37,583 bases of DNA, from contig SEEL01000036.1 of assembly GCA_004144345.1 (NCBI GenBank), forward strand, positions 1 to 37,583, written 5' to 3'. The notes below the pieces were generated by a model, which saw only the letters and a program-made list of their open reading frames with translations, was not told the origin of the DNA and did not search any database. The first letter of the stretch is position 1, and every line of letters starts with the position of its first letter. The position numbers and the translations under genes were made by a program. This DNA comes from Hyphomicrobiales bacterium. Lineage in GTDB: Bacteria > Pseudomonadota > Alphaproteobacteria > Rhizobiales > Devosiaceae. Below are positions 6,354 through 14,879 of this stretch, piece after piece.

Positions 6354-9334
6354 CGGCTGAGCCGCCAGCTGCGCACTTCGAACGGCATCAGCGCGGCGGG
6401 CGCGTCGCGGGTTTGCGTCTCTTCCATGATGGTGACCGCGGCAGCGGACCAGCCCGGCGCATCGATGGCGAAGTCGCCCCGCCGGCCGGCCGGCTCATAG
6501 ATTCGGAACACCAGACCCGTGCCATCCTCGGCGGGCTTGAGGCCCGAGAAGGCGGCGGGAATGCCGCTGAGCTTGAGCGGCGTGATCGTGCCCAGCGCGA
6601 GGCCGGTGACGTCATGGGTGAGCAGGGGCTGGTTGAGGTCTTCGGCCTCTTCGCGCACGCCCCCCTCATGCCAGTCGCCTTCATGCGGCAGCAGCGCATA
6701 CGTAAAGCTCTGCGTGCCTTCGTCGGCGAGCGGATCGGGATAGATGGGCGAGCGGAGGAGGCTGAGGCCGAGCACATTGCCGCGCACCGAATGACCGTAT
6801 TTCGCGTTGTTGAGCAGCGCCACGCCGAAGCCGGGCTCGCTGAGATCGATGAAGCGATGCGCCGCCGCTTCATACATCGCCTGGTCCCATGAGGTGTTCT
6901 GATGCGTCGGGCGCTTCACCACGCCATTGGCGCATTCGAAGGTAGCGCGTTCATTGCGCGCGGCGACAGGCGTCAGGGTGCGGAGGAACACGCGGCGATC
7001 GTGCCAGTCGAGAGTCGTCTCGATGTCGAGACGCACGGCATTGTCGGTGAGCACATAAGTCTGCGTGATGGTCGAGGCGCGATAGCGGCGCGCGATCCTG
7101 ACGGCGACGCGGCTGGCGCTCGACTCGAACAGCTCGATGCTCTCGACATCGGTGATGGCTTCGCCGCGCTCGGCGTAATCCTCCTCGACATCCCACGCGT
7201 CCCAATTGCGCGGCTTGTCGACCGGATAGGCGAAGAGCTGGTTGCCGGGACCGGCGAGAGCCTCGCGGCCGCTCGGCTTGTGGACGAGCGAGGCGATGGT
7301 GCCATCGGGCGCGATGGTGGCCCGGAGCGTGGCGTTCTCGAGATGCGTCGTGCTGGCGCTGAGGCCGGGTAGCGGCCGCTGCTCGCGCGGCAGCACGGCA
7401 ATGCCGAGCGGCGGCACGCTGCCACTCCCGGTGGAGAGGCGGCGCGTCGAGAGCGACGGATTGACCACCAGCACAGCATCGCCCGCACCCTTCGGCAGCT
7501 GCGCGGCGAGCGTATCGAGGGCGCGGTCCTGCGCGGCACGACCGGCGGTGATGACGGCGCTGAGTTCGGCCTCGGCGTCCTGATAGACTTCGCGGATGGA
7601 GGAGCCGGGCAGGATGTCGTGGAACTCGTTCTTCAGCACGACGCGCCAGTACGGCTCGAGCGAGGCGGGCGCGGCGGCGCCGATGAGATGCGCGAGCGAG
7701 GCGATGGTCTCGGCGGTGATCAGCGCGCGCTCGGCCTGGCGATGCAGGCGCTTGACGCCAGACTGCGTGGTAAGCGTCGCCCGGTGCAGTTCGAGATAGA
7801 TCTCGCCGACCCAGACCGGCAGCTTCTTGCCCGCGACATTGCGATGCGCGTCGGCGAAGAAATCGGCGACCTGTCCCCAGCGGGCTTTCGGCAGGGCCGG
7901 GAAATCGCGCAGCTGCACTTCGCGCTCGACCATTTCGGGCGTCGTGCCGCCGCCGCCATCGCCATAGCCCACGGCCAGCAGCGACGTGTCGTGATGCACC
8001 TTGCCGCGGAAATTGCGCCAGGTGGGCACGAAGCAATCGGGTTGCACGAAGCCGTTGTAGCCCTGCATCGGGTTGTCGAAACTGTGCGCGAGGACGCGAC
8101 TGCCATCGAGCCCTTCCCACCAGAAGAGGTCGGCTGGAACGCGATTCGTCTCCGACCAATTGACCTTGATGGTGAAGAAGCTGTCGATGCCGCCCTGCTT
8201 GAGCAGCTGCGGCATGGCGCCGGAAAAGCCGAAGCAGTCGGGCAGCCAGCAGACCGTGTGGCGCTTGCCGAAATGTTTCTCGAAATAGCGCTGGCCATAA
8301 AGAATCTGGCGCGTGAGGGATTCGCCGGTGGGCATGTTGGTGTCGGGCTCGACCCACATGCCGCCGGTGACTTCCCACTGGCCGGCAGCGGCCTTCGCCT
8401 TGATCTGCTGCAGCAGCGCCGGATCGTCCTCTTCCAGCTGCGCATAGTAATGGGCGGTGGACTGGTTGAAGCGGTAATCGTCACTCGCCTCCATCAGGCC
8501 AAGCGCCGTGTGGAAGGTGCGGCGCATCTTGCGGCGCGTCTCGGCATAGGGCCAGAGCCAGGCGAGGTCGATATGGGCGTGGCCGGTGAGCAGCAATTCG
8601 CCCTCGGGCGGATAGCGCTTCTGGAGGCGCCGCAATTGGGCGGTGAGCGTTTCATGCGCAGCGGTAACGCTGGCGCGCTGGCCTTGGTCGAGCGCCGCGG
8701 CGCGGGCCTCGAGCGGCGGCAGTTCCCAGATGCGCTGCTGCTGCGGCATGGGCGCGATGCGCGCGATGTAATTGGCGGTGTCCGACGGCCAGTCGAGGCT
8801 ACGCTGCGCGGTCTCGGCGGCATCGAGAAGATGCGGCACGACGTCGTGGCCGGCGAGGACACTGCAGGTCTCGGCGATCTGCTTGAGCAACAGATGCAGG
8901 CGATGCACCGGAACGTCGATCCACTGCAGCACGGCGCGGTTGAGGCGCGGCGACCGGACCGGCACGCCGAACGGCTCGCGCGCCGTGGACTCGGCGCTGA
9001 TGGCGATCTGGCGGTGGCGGACGGGGAATTCGCGATGGTAGGGATCGACGCCGAACGAAACGCTGTCGCGATTGGGATAGCTCAGCGTCACGAGGCTTTC
9101 GCCGCCAAGGTCGAGCACCAGCCGCGTCTCCTCGAGCGGCCAGTGTTCGGGTACTTCGGCAGTGGCGGCGAAGCGGTGGACGCCCTCGCGGCTCGGCCAC
9201 GCGCCGCCGATGGCAATGGGCTGGCCATCGAGGCTCCAGCCGGTCACCGGCACGCCTTCGCGGGCGCGCCAGTAGACCAGTTCGTCGAGCCGGACCTTCA
9301 GTCGCTCGAGGCGCTGTGCATTCGTCAGTGCCAT
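6350..9334 (-). CDS. Alpha-mannosidase, glycoside hydrolase family 38
   Basis: This 994-residue GH38 enzyme hydrolyses terminal alpha-mannosides. Zinc-ligand segment HAHIDLAW is at 252-259. WVEPDTNMPTGESL follows at 327-340. The nucleophile aspartate is in LPDCFGF (D366), and GDGGGG lies in the active-site lid region. A C-terminal beta-rich domain completes the usual length of about 1000 residues. No signal peptide is seen, so it should act in the cytoplasm on imported oligosaccharides, which fits the adjacent sugar importer. GGGAGGGG precedes the ATG. The gene follows the M29 aminopeptidase by 42 bases on the same strand and is probably cotranscribed with it. The tail-to-tail arrangement with the transporter means it is not in that operon, although shared induction is plausible. 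Confidence 0.93.
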   Translation of the reverse strand: MALTNAQRLERLKVRLDELVYWRAREGVPVTGWSLDGQPIAIGGAWPSREGVHRFAATAEVPEHWPLEETRLVLDLGGESLVTLSYPNRDSVSFGVDPYHREFPVRHRQIAISAESTAREPFGVPVRSPRLNRAVLQWIDVPVHRLHLLLKQIAETCSVLAGHDVVPHLLDAAETAQRSLDWPSDTANYIARIAPMPQQQRIWELPPLEARAAALDQGQRASVTAAHETLTAQLRRLQKRYPPEGELLLTGHAHIDLAWLWPYAETRRKMRRTFHTALGLMEASDDYRFNQSTAHYYAQLEEDDPALLQQIKAKAAAGQWEVTGGMWVEPDTNMPTGESLTRQILYGQRYFEKHFGKRHTVCWLPDCFGFSGAMPQLLKQGGIDSFFTIKVNWSETNRVPADLFWWEGLDGSRVLAHSFDNPMQGYNGFVQPDCFVPTWRNFRGKVHHDTSLLAVGYGDGGGGTTPEMVEREVQLRDFPALPKARWGQVADFFADAHRNVAGKKLPVWVGEIYLELHRATLTTQSGVKRLHRQAERALITAETIASLAHLIGAAAPASLEPYWRVVLKNEFHDILPGSSIREVYQDAEAELSAVITAGRAAQDRALDTLAAQLPKGAGDAVLVVNPSLSTRRLSTGSGSVPPLGIAVLPREQRPLPGLSASTTHLENATLRATIAPDGTIASLVHKPSGREALAGPGNQLFAYPVDKPRNWDAWDVEEDYAERGEAITDVESIELFESSASRVAVRIARRYRASTITQTYVLTDNAVRLDIETTLDWHDRRVFLRTLTPVAARNERATFECANGVVKRPTHQNTSWDQAMYEAAAHRFIDLSEPGFGVALLNNAKYGHSVRGNVLGLSLLRSPIYPDPLADEGTQSFTYALLPHEGDWHEGGVREEAEDLNQPLLTHDVTGLALGTITPLKLSGIPAAFSGLKPAEDGTGLVFRIYEPAGRRGDFAIDAPGWSAAAVTIMEETQTRDAPAALMPFEVRSWRLSR

Positions 9335-9376
9335 CCATCCCCTCCCAAGGATTTGTTGGCTGTGTGGGCGGCAGGC

Positions 9377-10615
9377 TTACGCCCACTCGCCCTTGCGCAT
9401 GACGGGCGTGATGCTGCCGTCCTGGCCGATGCCGTCGATGTCGATCTGGCCCGAGCCGATCATCCAGTCGATATGGATGACCGATTTGTTGCCGCCACGG
9501 CGCTCGACTTCCTCGGGCGTGATGGTCTCGCCATCGACGAAGCAATCGGAATAGCACTGGCCGAGCGCGATGTGGCTTGCCGCGTTCTCGTCGAACAGCG
9601 TGTTGAGGAATAGAATACCGCTCTGGCTGATCGGCGAGGAGTGCGGCACCAGCGCGACTTCGCCGATGCGGCGGCCGCCTTCGTTCGAATCCATCGCCTT
9701 GACCAGGACGTCCTGGCCGCGCGACGCCTTGACGTCGACGATCTTGCCGGCTTCGAACTTCATCTGGATGTTGTCGATCAGCGTGCCATTGTAGCTGAGC
9801 GGCTTGGTGGAGCTGACCACGCCATCGACGCGCAGGCGGTGCGGCGTGGTGAACACTTCCTCGGTCGGAATGTTCGGGTTGCAGACGATGCCGTTGCGCG
9901 AATTGCTGCGGCCACCCTTCCAGGCATGGCCCTCGGCAAGGCCGATGGTGATGTCGGTGCCCGGGCCCGAATATTTGAGCGAGGCGAAGTTCTTGCCGGT
10001 CAGCCACTGGCCGCGCTCGAGCAGCCGGGCGTTATGCGCGGCCCACTCGGCGACCGGATCCGATGTGGAGATGCGGGTCGCGGCGAAGATGGCGTCGGCG
10101 AGTTTGGCGACGGCGACATCCTCGGGATCGTTGGGGAACACTTCCTTCGCCCAGGACGTGCCGGGATAGGGCACGATCGACCAGTTGATCTCGTGGCTGA
10201 CGATCTTGCTCAATGCCGGGCGATAGGCCTTGGAATTAGCGCGGTTGGCGCGGCCGACCTTGTCGGCATCCTGCGTACCGAGCAGCATCGGATTGTCGCC
10301 GGAAATGGCGAGGCGCGCGGTGTTGTTGTCGAAGGCTTTGGCGACGCCCTCATAGAGCCAGTCGGGGGCGCGATCGAAGCTCTGATCATTGCCGTAGCGA
10401 TAGCGGGCCAGCGTCATCTCCTCGTCGGAGAAGATGGTGGTGACGAGACCGGCGCCGGCCTTGTAGGCGTGCTCGGCGATCTTGCGCGCAAGCGGCAGCG
10501 CCGACGTCGGCGACGTCAGGAACAGATCCTGGCCTTCCCGGAGGCCAAGCCCGACATGGATGGCGACTTCGGCGAGCTTGTCGAGCTTGATGGGATCGAT
10601 GGGCGAGGTACTCAT
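9377..10615 (-). CDS. Aminopeptidase, peptidase family M29
   Basis: This 412-residue thermophilic-type (AmpS/PepS-like) metallo-aminopeptidase removes N-terminal residues from peptides. The dinuclear metal-site pattern of M29 is visible: Glu in NIPTEEVFTTP, Glu in RIGEVALVPHS, His in ASHIALGQCY, and the C-terminal HID pair in SVIHIDWMIGS. There is no signal peptide. The ATG at 10615 is preferred to a GTG three codons upstream, because GGAAG sits 8 bases before the ATG and abuts the GTG. That GGAAG lies in the 3' arm of a perfect 10-bp hairpin, so translation may be regulated. It sits between the DUF2793 gene (upstream) and alpha-mannosidase (downstream) on the same strand. A role in trimming glycopeptides is speculation from context. 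Confidence 0.92.
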   Translation of the reverse strand: MSTSPIDPIKLDKLAEVAIHVGLGLREGQDLFLTSPTSALPLARKIAEHAYKAGAGLVTTIFSDEEMTLARYRYGNDQSFDRAPDWLYEGVAKAFDNNTARLAISGDNPMLLGTQDADKVGRANRANSKAYRPALSKIVSHEINWSIVPYPGTSWAKEVFPNDPEDVAVAKLADAIFAATRISTSDPVAEWAAHNARLLERGQWLTGKNFASLKYSGPGTDITIGLAEGHAWKGGRSNSRNGIVCNPNIPTEEVFTTPHRLRVDGVVSSTKPLSYNGTLIDNIQMKFEAGKIVDVKASRGQDVLVKAMDSNEGGRRIGEVALVPHSSPISQSGILFLNTLFDENAASHIALGQCYSDCFVDGETITPEEVERRGGNKSVIHIDWMIGSGQIDIDGIGQDGSITPVMRKGEWA

Positions 10616-10623
10616 GGGCGGCA

Positions 10624-10649
10624 CTTCCGGGTCAGATTGGACCCGGAAG
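10624..10649 (-). promoter_or_regulatory. Perfect hairpin occluding the aminopeptidase ribosome-binding site
   Basis: CTTCCGGGTC (10624-10633) and GACCCGGAAG (10640-10649) form a 10-bp stem with a 6-base loop. In the minus-strand transcript the 3' arm ends with the GGAAG that serves as Shine-Dalgarno for the aminopeptidase. No T-tract follows, so a simple intrinsic terminator for the upstream DUF2793 gene is less likely than an RBS-masking or mRNA-processing element. Confidence 0.55.
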
Positions 10650-10686
10650 GCCTAGCCGCTTGCCGCGCCGCTGAAAAGCCCCGCCG

Positions 10687-12144
10687 TCAGACGTCGTAGA
10701 CGACGGTGAAGAAGAGCTGCGAGCTGGCGCCGAAATTACTGTTGGTGAGGCCGGCGCCGTTGCCGTTGTTGGCGTGGTAGAGCGTGATCCGGCTAGCGTT
10801 GGGCGCCACGACGCCGAGTACCGCGGCGGTGACGCTGCTGAAGCCATTGGCCATGCCGATAGCCGCCGCAGCGTAGATACCGTCATTGGCCGAAGCGAAG
10901 GGCAAATTGCCGACACCGGCGGCGCCGACCGAACTGCCCTTGCTGGTGAGCGTCACGCTGCCGCTCGCGACCACGGTGCGGCCGATCTTGGTGTAGCGGC
11001 CACCGGTCGGGCTGCCATAGGTGACGCCGACGGAATTGCCGCCGAAGGTGATCGTCGGCGTCCAGACGCCCTCCTCGTAATCGTCGAGCGTGTTGGGATC
11101 GGCCGAGGGGATCGCCGCTGCGGGAAAGCCCAGCTGGCCGGAGGCGAGGCTCACCGGCTGGTTGAGCGCGATGCTGCCGGTGGCGCCCGCCACGGCCGAG
11201 CCGATCTGCACATTGGTGATCGAGCCCGAAACGCCCGCCGTGCCGATATTGATCGCCTTGGTGGTGGCCGCGGCGGTGGCGCCGGTGCCGAGCCCGTAGG
11301 TGGCGGCGGTGGCGGTGCCGACGCTGACGGATGCGGCCGAGAAGCTGGTCGTGCCCGCAAAAGTCTGCGCCGCCGCGCCGGTGACCGCGAGGGTCGCCGA
11401 GATATCGGGGAGGGTGAAGGTGCGCGTGGTCGCCGTGGCGATGGCCGAGAGCTGGAACTGCGCCGCCTTGCTGGCATCGGCATTGTCGCGCAGCAGCAGG
11501 CGATCGTCGCGGATGGCGATGATGCCGCTGGCCCGGTCGATGCTGAGCGCCTCGAACCAGGTCGAGCCATCAGGCGACACCTTCACCGCGAAATCGTCGC
11601 TGCCGGCGAGGCCGAGTTCGGCGCGGCCGGAAAAGCCGGTCTGGTAGAGGAGGCTCGCCGTATCGCCCGCCGCCGCCTTGTTGAGCGTCAGCCGGTGGCC
11701 CGCGCCATCATGGGTGAAGAGGCTGGCATTGGCGGCAACAGCGAGGCGCGTCGTGAGGTCCGCCTCGGCATTGATGCCGAGCTTGGCGAGCGACGTGCCG
11801 CCATTGGTCACGAAGCTCTCCCAGGCACCGGCGCGATAGACCGCGAGCTCGTCGGTTTCGGCGACATAGGCCAGCCAGCCATCGGCGGGCACGCGATAGT
11901 GCCAGGCGCCGTCGCGCCAGCAGGCGAAGCGATGATCCTTGCCGGCCCAGGCGCCGGTCGATGCCGGGGCGACGATGAAAGTGTCGCCCTCGATGGGGAC
12001 GCCCGGCGGGGCGGTGACGCTGCGGCTCAGCACGGCGGGCTGTACCAATTGGTCGAGCGCCGCCATGGCCTCGTTATAGGTGATCTGCTTCTGGGCCTGT
12101 TGCGGCGCGATGTAGGGAAGGTTCAGTCGGGCGGTGGTAGACAT
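10687..12144 (-). CDS. DUF2793 phage tail-fibre-like protein
   Basis: This is a 485-residue protein. Residues 1 to about 110 match DUF2793, found in phage, prophage and gene-transfer-agent tail regions of alphaproteobacteria: LPYIAPQQAQKQITYNEA, then GDTFIVAPASTGAWAGKD, then GWLAYVAETDELAVY. The middle is Ala/Thr/Ser/Gly-rich and beta-prone. The C-terminus (GVWTPTITFGG, YTKIGRTVVASGSVTLTSKGS) resembles the receptor-binding tips of tail fibres. No other phage genes surround it, so it is an orphan. It may be a domesticated adhesin-like or tailocin-derived protein. AGGAG lies 4 bases before the ATG at 12144, deciding the start against an upstream in-frame start at 12186. It is followed by the aminopeptidase gene after a hairpin. 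Confidence 0.8.
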   Translation of the reverse strand: MSTTARLNLPYIAPQQAQKQITYNEAMAALDQLVQPAVLSRSVTAPPGVPIEGDTFIVAPASTGAWAGKDHRFACWRDGAWHYRVPADGWLAYVAETDELAVYRAGAWESFVTNGGTSLAKLGINAEADLTTRLAVAANASLFTHDGAGHRLTLNKAAAGDTASLLYQTGFSGRAELGLAGSDDFAVKVSPDGSTWFEALSIDRASGIIAIRDDRLLLRDNADASKAAQFQLSAIATATTRTFTLPDISATLAVTGAAAQTFAGTTSFSAASVSVGTATAATYGLGTGATAAATTKAINIGTAGVSGSITNVQIGSAVAGATGSIALNQPVSLASGQLGFPAAAIPSADPNTLDDYEEGVWTPTITFGGNSVGVTYGSPTGGRYTKIGRTVVASGSVTLTSKGSSVGAAGVGNLPFASANDGIYAAAAIGMANGFSSVTAAVLGVVAPNASRITLYHANNGNGAGLTNSNFGASSQLFFTVVYDV

Positions 12145-12303
12145 TTTGCTCCTCGCACAAATTGCGCGCGCGGATTTTACGGCCACCCCGGACCCCCGTG
12201 CGTAGATTGGCCGAAAAACGGCCTGTTTCCGGCACGAAGTGCAGGAAGTCCAACGGCTTGCGGGTCGCTTTGCATTAGTGGAGTTTAGCCCTTGCGGGGG
12301 ACG

Positions 12304-12351
12304 AAAAAACCGACTCCTCGGCTGCCCCGTTGCGGCGCCGGGGCGTGTCGG
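12304..12351 (-). terminator. Terminator-like structure with T6 on the minus strand
   Basis: Read on the minus strand, CCGAC (12351-12347) pairs with GTCGG (12314-12310). They enclose a second stem, GCCCCG/CGGGGC (12344-12339 with 12329-12324), and TTTTTT follows directly (12309-12304). This is the form of an intrinsic terminator or the 3' end of a small RNA. No minus-strand gene ends here. It lies in the divergent region between DUF2793 and GH20, so it would stop a transcript arising antisense to the GH20 5' end or act as a leader attenuator. Confidence 0.4.
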
Positions 12352-12384
12352 CTAGAACCGCTTCCGGGATGGAGTGGTATTTAA

Positions 12385-14325
12385 ATGGTAGCAAATTGGC
12401 ATGATGGGTTTGTCCTGCGGAGCGAATGGAGCCCGGGGGCGGACCAAACCGGCACCTATCGCCTGACGCTGGCCAATCGGGGCCGGACGGCGATCACCGG
12501 TTTCCGGCTCGGCATTTCGGGCCCGGCCCGCATCAATGAGCAGGCGAGCCTCAGCAATGGGCGGGTCGTCACCCAGCTCTCCAACTATGCCGAACTGGCG
12601 CCGCCGGCCGATTTCACGCTCGAGCCGGGCGCCGAATGGACCGTCACCATCGACCGGCTGGACTACCCGCTGCGGCACTGGACCGACGGCGCGACGACCG
12701 GCTTCGTGATTCTCAGCGACAACCGCGCCGTGCCGGCGGTGACGTTCCCGACCGCCCGGGCCGACAGCGCGCCCTATCGGCGTGGCACGATGCAGCTCGA
12801 CGGCACGCCGTCGGCCATTGCCGTTGTGCCGTGGCCGAACAAGGTGGCGGTCAGCGGCACGCGCAGCGCGCCGCATGGTCTCGCCATCGGGGCCGGTGAC
12901 GGCACCAAGGCGGCTGCCGCGTTCCGCGAACTGACGGACCGGCTGTTCCCCGGCGAAGGCCTCGTGCGCGAGGCGCATGAGGATGGCTTGCCGGTGATGC
13001 TGAGCCAGGATGGCGATCTCGGCGCCGAAGCCTATCGCATCGTCTTCTCGTCGCATGGCGCGAAGGTGGAAGCGGCTGATGACACCGGCTTTCTCTATGG
13101 CCTCGTGACGCTGGGGCAGATGGCGCGCGGCGCGCGGCACCAGCGGCAGGATCATATTTTCCCGCTCGGCGGCGAGATCGACGACGCGCCGGCGATGGGA
13201 TTTCGCGGGTGCCATCTCGACGTGGCGCGGCGCTTCTATTCGGTGGCCGAGGTCGAGAAGTTCCTCGCCATCCTCGCCTGGAACAAGCTCAACCGCTTCC
13301 ACTGGCATCTGAGCGATGACGAAGCGTGGCGCGTCGAGATTGACGCCTATCCGCGCCTGACCGAGATCGCGGCGTGGCGCGGGCATGGCCTGCCGCTGCC
13401 GCCGCTGCTGGGGTCGGGACCGGAGCGCTCCGGCGGCTTCTATTCGAAGGCCGATGTGGCGCAGATCGTGGCGCTGGCAAGCCGCTTCGGCATCGAGGTG
13501 ATCCCCGAGATCGACGTGCCGGGCCATTGCTATGCGATGCTCGAGGCGATTCCGGCGTTGAAGGATCCCGGCGAGAACGGGCTCTATCACTCGATCCAGT
13601 CGTTCCCCAACAATTGCCTCAACCCGGCAATCGAGGGTGTGTACACGGCGGTCGAGACGATCTTCGGCGAGATGGCCGAGATGTTCCCCTCGCGCTGGTT
13701 CCATGTCGGCGCCGACGAAGTGCCCAAGGACGCCTGGCATTCCTCGCCGCAGGCCAATGCGATGCGCGCCAAGCTCGGCGTCAGCGGCGCCAATGAATTG
13801 CAGGCGGCGTTCCTCAAGCGCATCCAGGAGTTCCTCACGTCGAAGGGCAAGATCACCGGCGCCTGGGAAGAAGCCGCGCATGGCGGCGGCATCGACAAGG
13901 CGCAGTGCTACCTCGTCGGCTGGGTGAATGTGGAAGGCAGCCAGAAGCTCGCGGCCGAGGGCTATGACGTGGTCGTAGCGCCCGGACAGGCATTCTATCT
14001 CGACATGGCCAATGGCGTTGAATGGCACGAGCCGGGCGCCGGCTGGGCCGGCTGGTCGTCGCCGGAGAAGGCCTACCGGTTCGACCCGACGGCGGGCTGG
14101 AACGAGAGCGAGAAGCGCAAATTCCTCGGCGTCCAGGCCTGCATCTGGTCGGAGCCGATGACCGACCGCGACGTGTTTGACCGGCTGGTGTTCCCGCGCC
14201 TCTCGGCGATCGCCGAGACCGGCTGGACGAAGGCCGGGAACAAGGATTTCGCGCGCTTCTCGACGCTTTCGAACCTGATGCCCAACCTCTATGGTCGAAG
14301 AGAAGAGGGGAAGCACAATGGCTGA
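12385..14325 (+). CDS. Beta-N-acetylhexosaminidase, glycoside hydrolase family 20
   Basis: This 646-residue enzyme releases terminal beta-linked GlcNAc/GalNAc. An N-terminal beta-sandwich (about 1-125) precedes a GH20b-like domain (about 145-265) and the TIM barrel starting at MGFRGCHLDVARRF (271-284). Characteristic motifs are FHWHLSDDEAWR (305-316), IPEIDVPGH (373-381) and the catalytic Asp-Glu pair in FHVGADEVP (D444, E445), which drives substrate-assisted catalysis. I see no signal peptide, so it probably acts inside the cell on imported oligosaccharides or muropeptide and chitin fragments. GGAG at 12371-12374 is 10 bases before the ATG. The stop overlaps the following GNAT gene by 8 bases. 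Confidence 0.92.
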   Translation: MVANWHDGFVLRSEWSPGADQTGTYRLTLANRGRTAITGFRLGISGPARINEQASLSNGRVVTQLSNYAELAPPADFTLEPGAEWTVTIDRLDYPLRHWTDGATTGFVILSDNRAVPAVTFPTARADSAPYRRGTMQLDGTPSAIAVVPWPNKVAVSGTRSAPHGLAIGAGDGTKAAAAFRELTDRLFPGEGLVREAHEDGLPVMLSQDGDLGAEAYRIVFSSHGAKVEAADDTGFLYGLVTLGQMARGARHQRQDHIFPLGGEIDDAPAMGFRGCHLDVARRFYSVAEVEKFLAILAWNKLNRFHWHLSDDEAWRVEIDAYPRLTEIAAWRGHGLPLPPLLGSGPERSGGFYSKADVAQIVALASRFGIEVIPEIDVPGHCYAMLEAIPALKDPGENGLYHSIQSFPNNCLNPAIEGVYTAVETIFGEMAEMFPSRWFHVGADEVPKDAWHSSPQANAMRAKLGVSGANELQAAFLKRIQEFLTSKGKITGAWEEAAHGGGIDKAQCYLVGWVNVEGSQKLAAEGYDVVVAPGQAFYLDMANGVEWHEPGAGWAGWSSPEKAYRFDPTAGWNESEKRKFLGVQACIWSEPMTDRDVFDRLVFPRLSAIAETGWTKAGNKDFARFSTLSNLMPNLYGRREEGKHNG

Positions 14326-14797
14326 TCTGCTGGTCCGGTTGTACGATCTGCCGGTGTTTGAGAGCGAAGCGAAGGTGCACGAGGCGGGCGTGGTGATCCG
14401 CCGGGCGCTGCCGCCCGAGGCGCATGTCGTGCTCGACTGGATCGGCGAGCATTTCGGCCGCCACTGGGTGTCGGAAGCGAGCCTCGGCCTGACCCAGCAG
14501 CCGCCCACGACCTATATCGCGGTCAAGGACGGCACGCTGCTCGGCTTTGCCTGCTACGACACGACGGCCAAGGGCTTTTTCGGCCCGACCGGGGTGGACG
14601 AGGCGGCGCGCGGGCAGGGCATCGGCGAGGCCCTGCTGATCACGACGCTGCGCGGCATGCGCGACGCCGGCTATGGCTACGCCGTGATCGGCGATCCGGG
14701 GCCGGTGGCGTTCTACCAGAAGCGGCTCGATGCGCTCGAAATCCCGAAATCCAAGCCGGGCGTCTATGCCGGCATGTTGCAAGGCAAACCGGCGTAA
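14318..14797 (+). CDS. GNAT-family N-acetyltransferase
   Basis: This 159-residue protein has a GNAT fold. The acetyl-CoA pyrophosphate-binding motif is DEAARGQGIGEALL (the R/Q-x-x-G-x-G/A loop), followed by GYGYAVIGDPGPVAFYQK. The acceptor substrate is unknown. Given the 8-base overlap with the GH20 gene and a good GAGGGGAAG site just before the ATG at 14318, the two are translationally coupled. Acetylation of an amino sugar released by GH20 is a possible role, but the domain alone does not show it. A start 9 codons upstream is possible but would extend the overlap to 35 bases. Confidence 0.85.
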   Translation: MADLLVRLYDLPVFESEAKVHEAGVVIRRALPPEAHVVLDWIGEHFGRHWVSEASLGLTQQPPTTYIAVKDGTLLGFACYDTTAKGFFGPTGVDEAARGQGIGEALLITTLRGMRDAGYGYAVIGDPGPVAFYQKRLDALEIPKSKPGVYAGMLQGKPA

Positions 14798-14802
14798 TAA
14801 GG

Positions 14803-14834
14803 CTAAGGCCATATTTACTGCTCTGCCTTAGTTT
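14803..14834 (+). terminator. Weak terminator-like stem after the GNAT gene
   Basis: CTAAGGC (14803-14809) pairs with GCCTTAG (14825-14831) around a 15-base AT-rich loop, and TTT follows. The stem is short and the T-run minimal, so this is only a candidate end for the GH20-GNAT transcript. Confidence 0.3.
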
Positions 14835-14879
14835 CCGGAGGGTTGGCCGCATTCCGCGGCCCCCGCCGAGAACGCCTGG

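Noticed and set aside
7619-9613. 664-codon plus-strand frame opposite GH38
   Set aside because: It is a shadow of the alpha-mannosidase gene, with no domain and no ribosome-binding site.
10687-12144. Prophage or integrated element around the tail-fibre-like gene
   Set aside because: No integrase, terminase, capsid or att-like direct repeats are present, and all neighbours are metabolic genes with similar base composition.
12352-14508. 718-codon minus-strand frame opposite GH20
   Set aside because: It is a shadow of the GH20 gene, which has all catalytic motifs; the antisense product has none.
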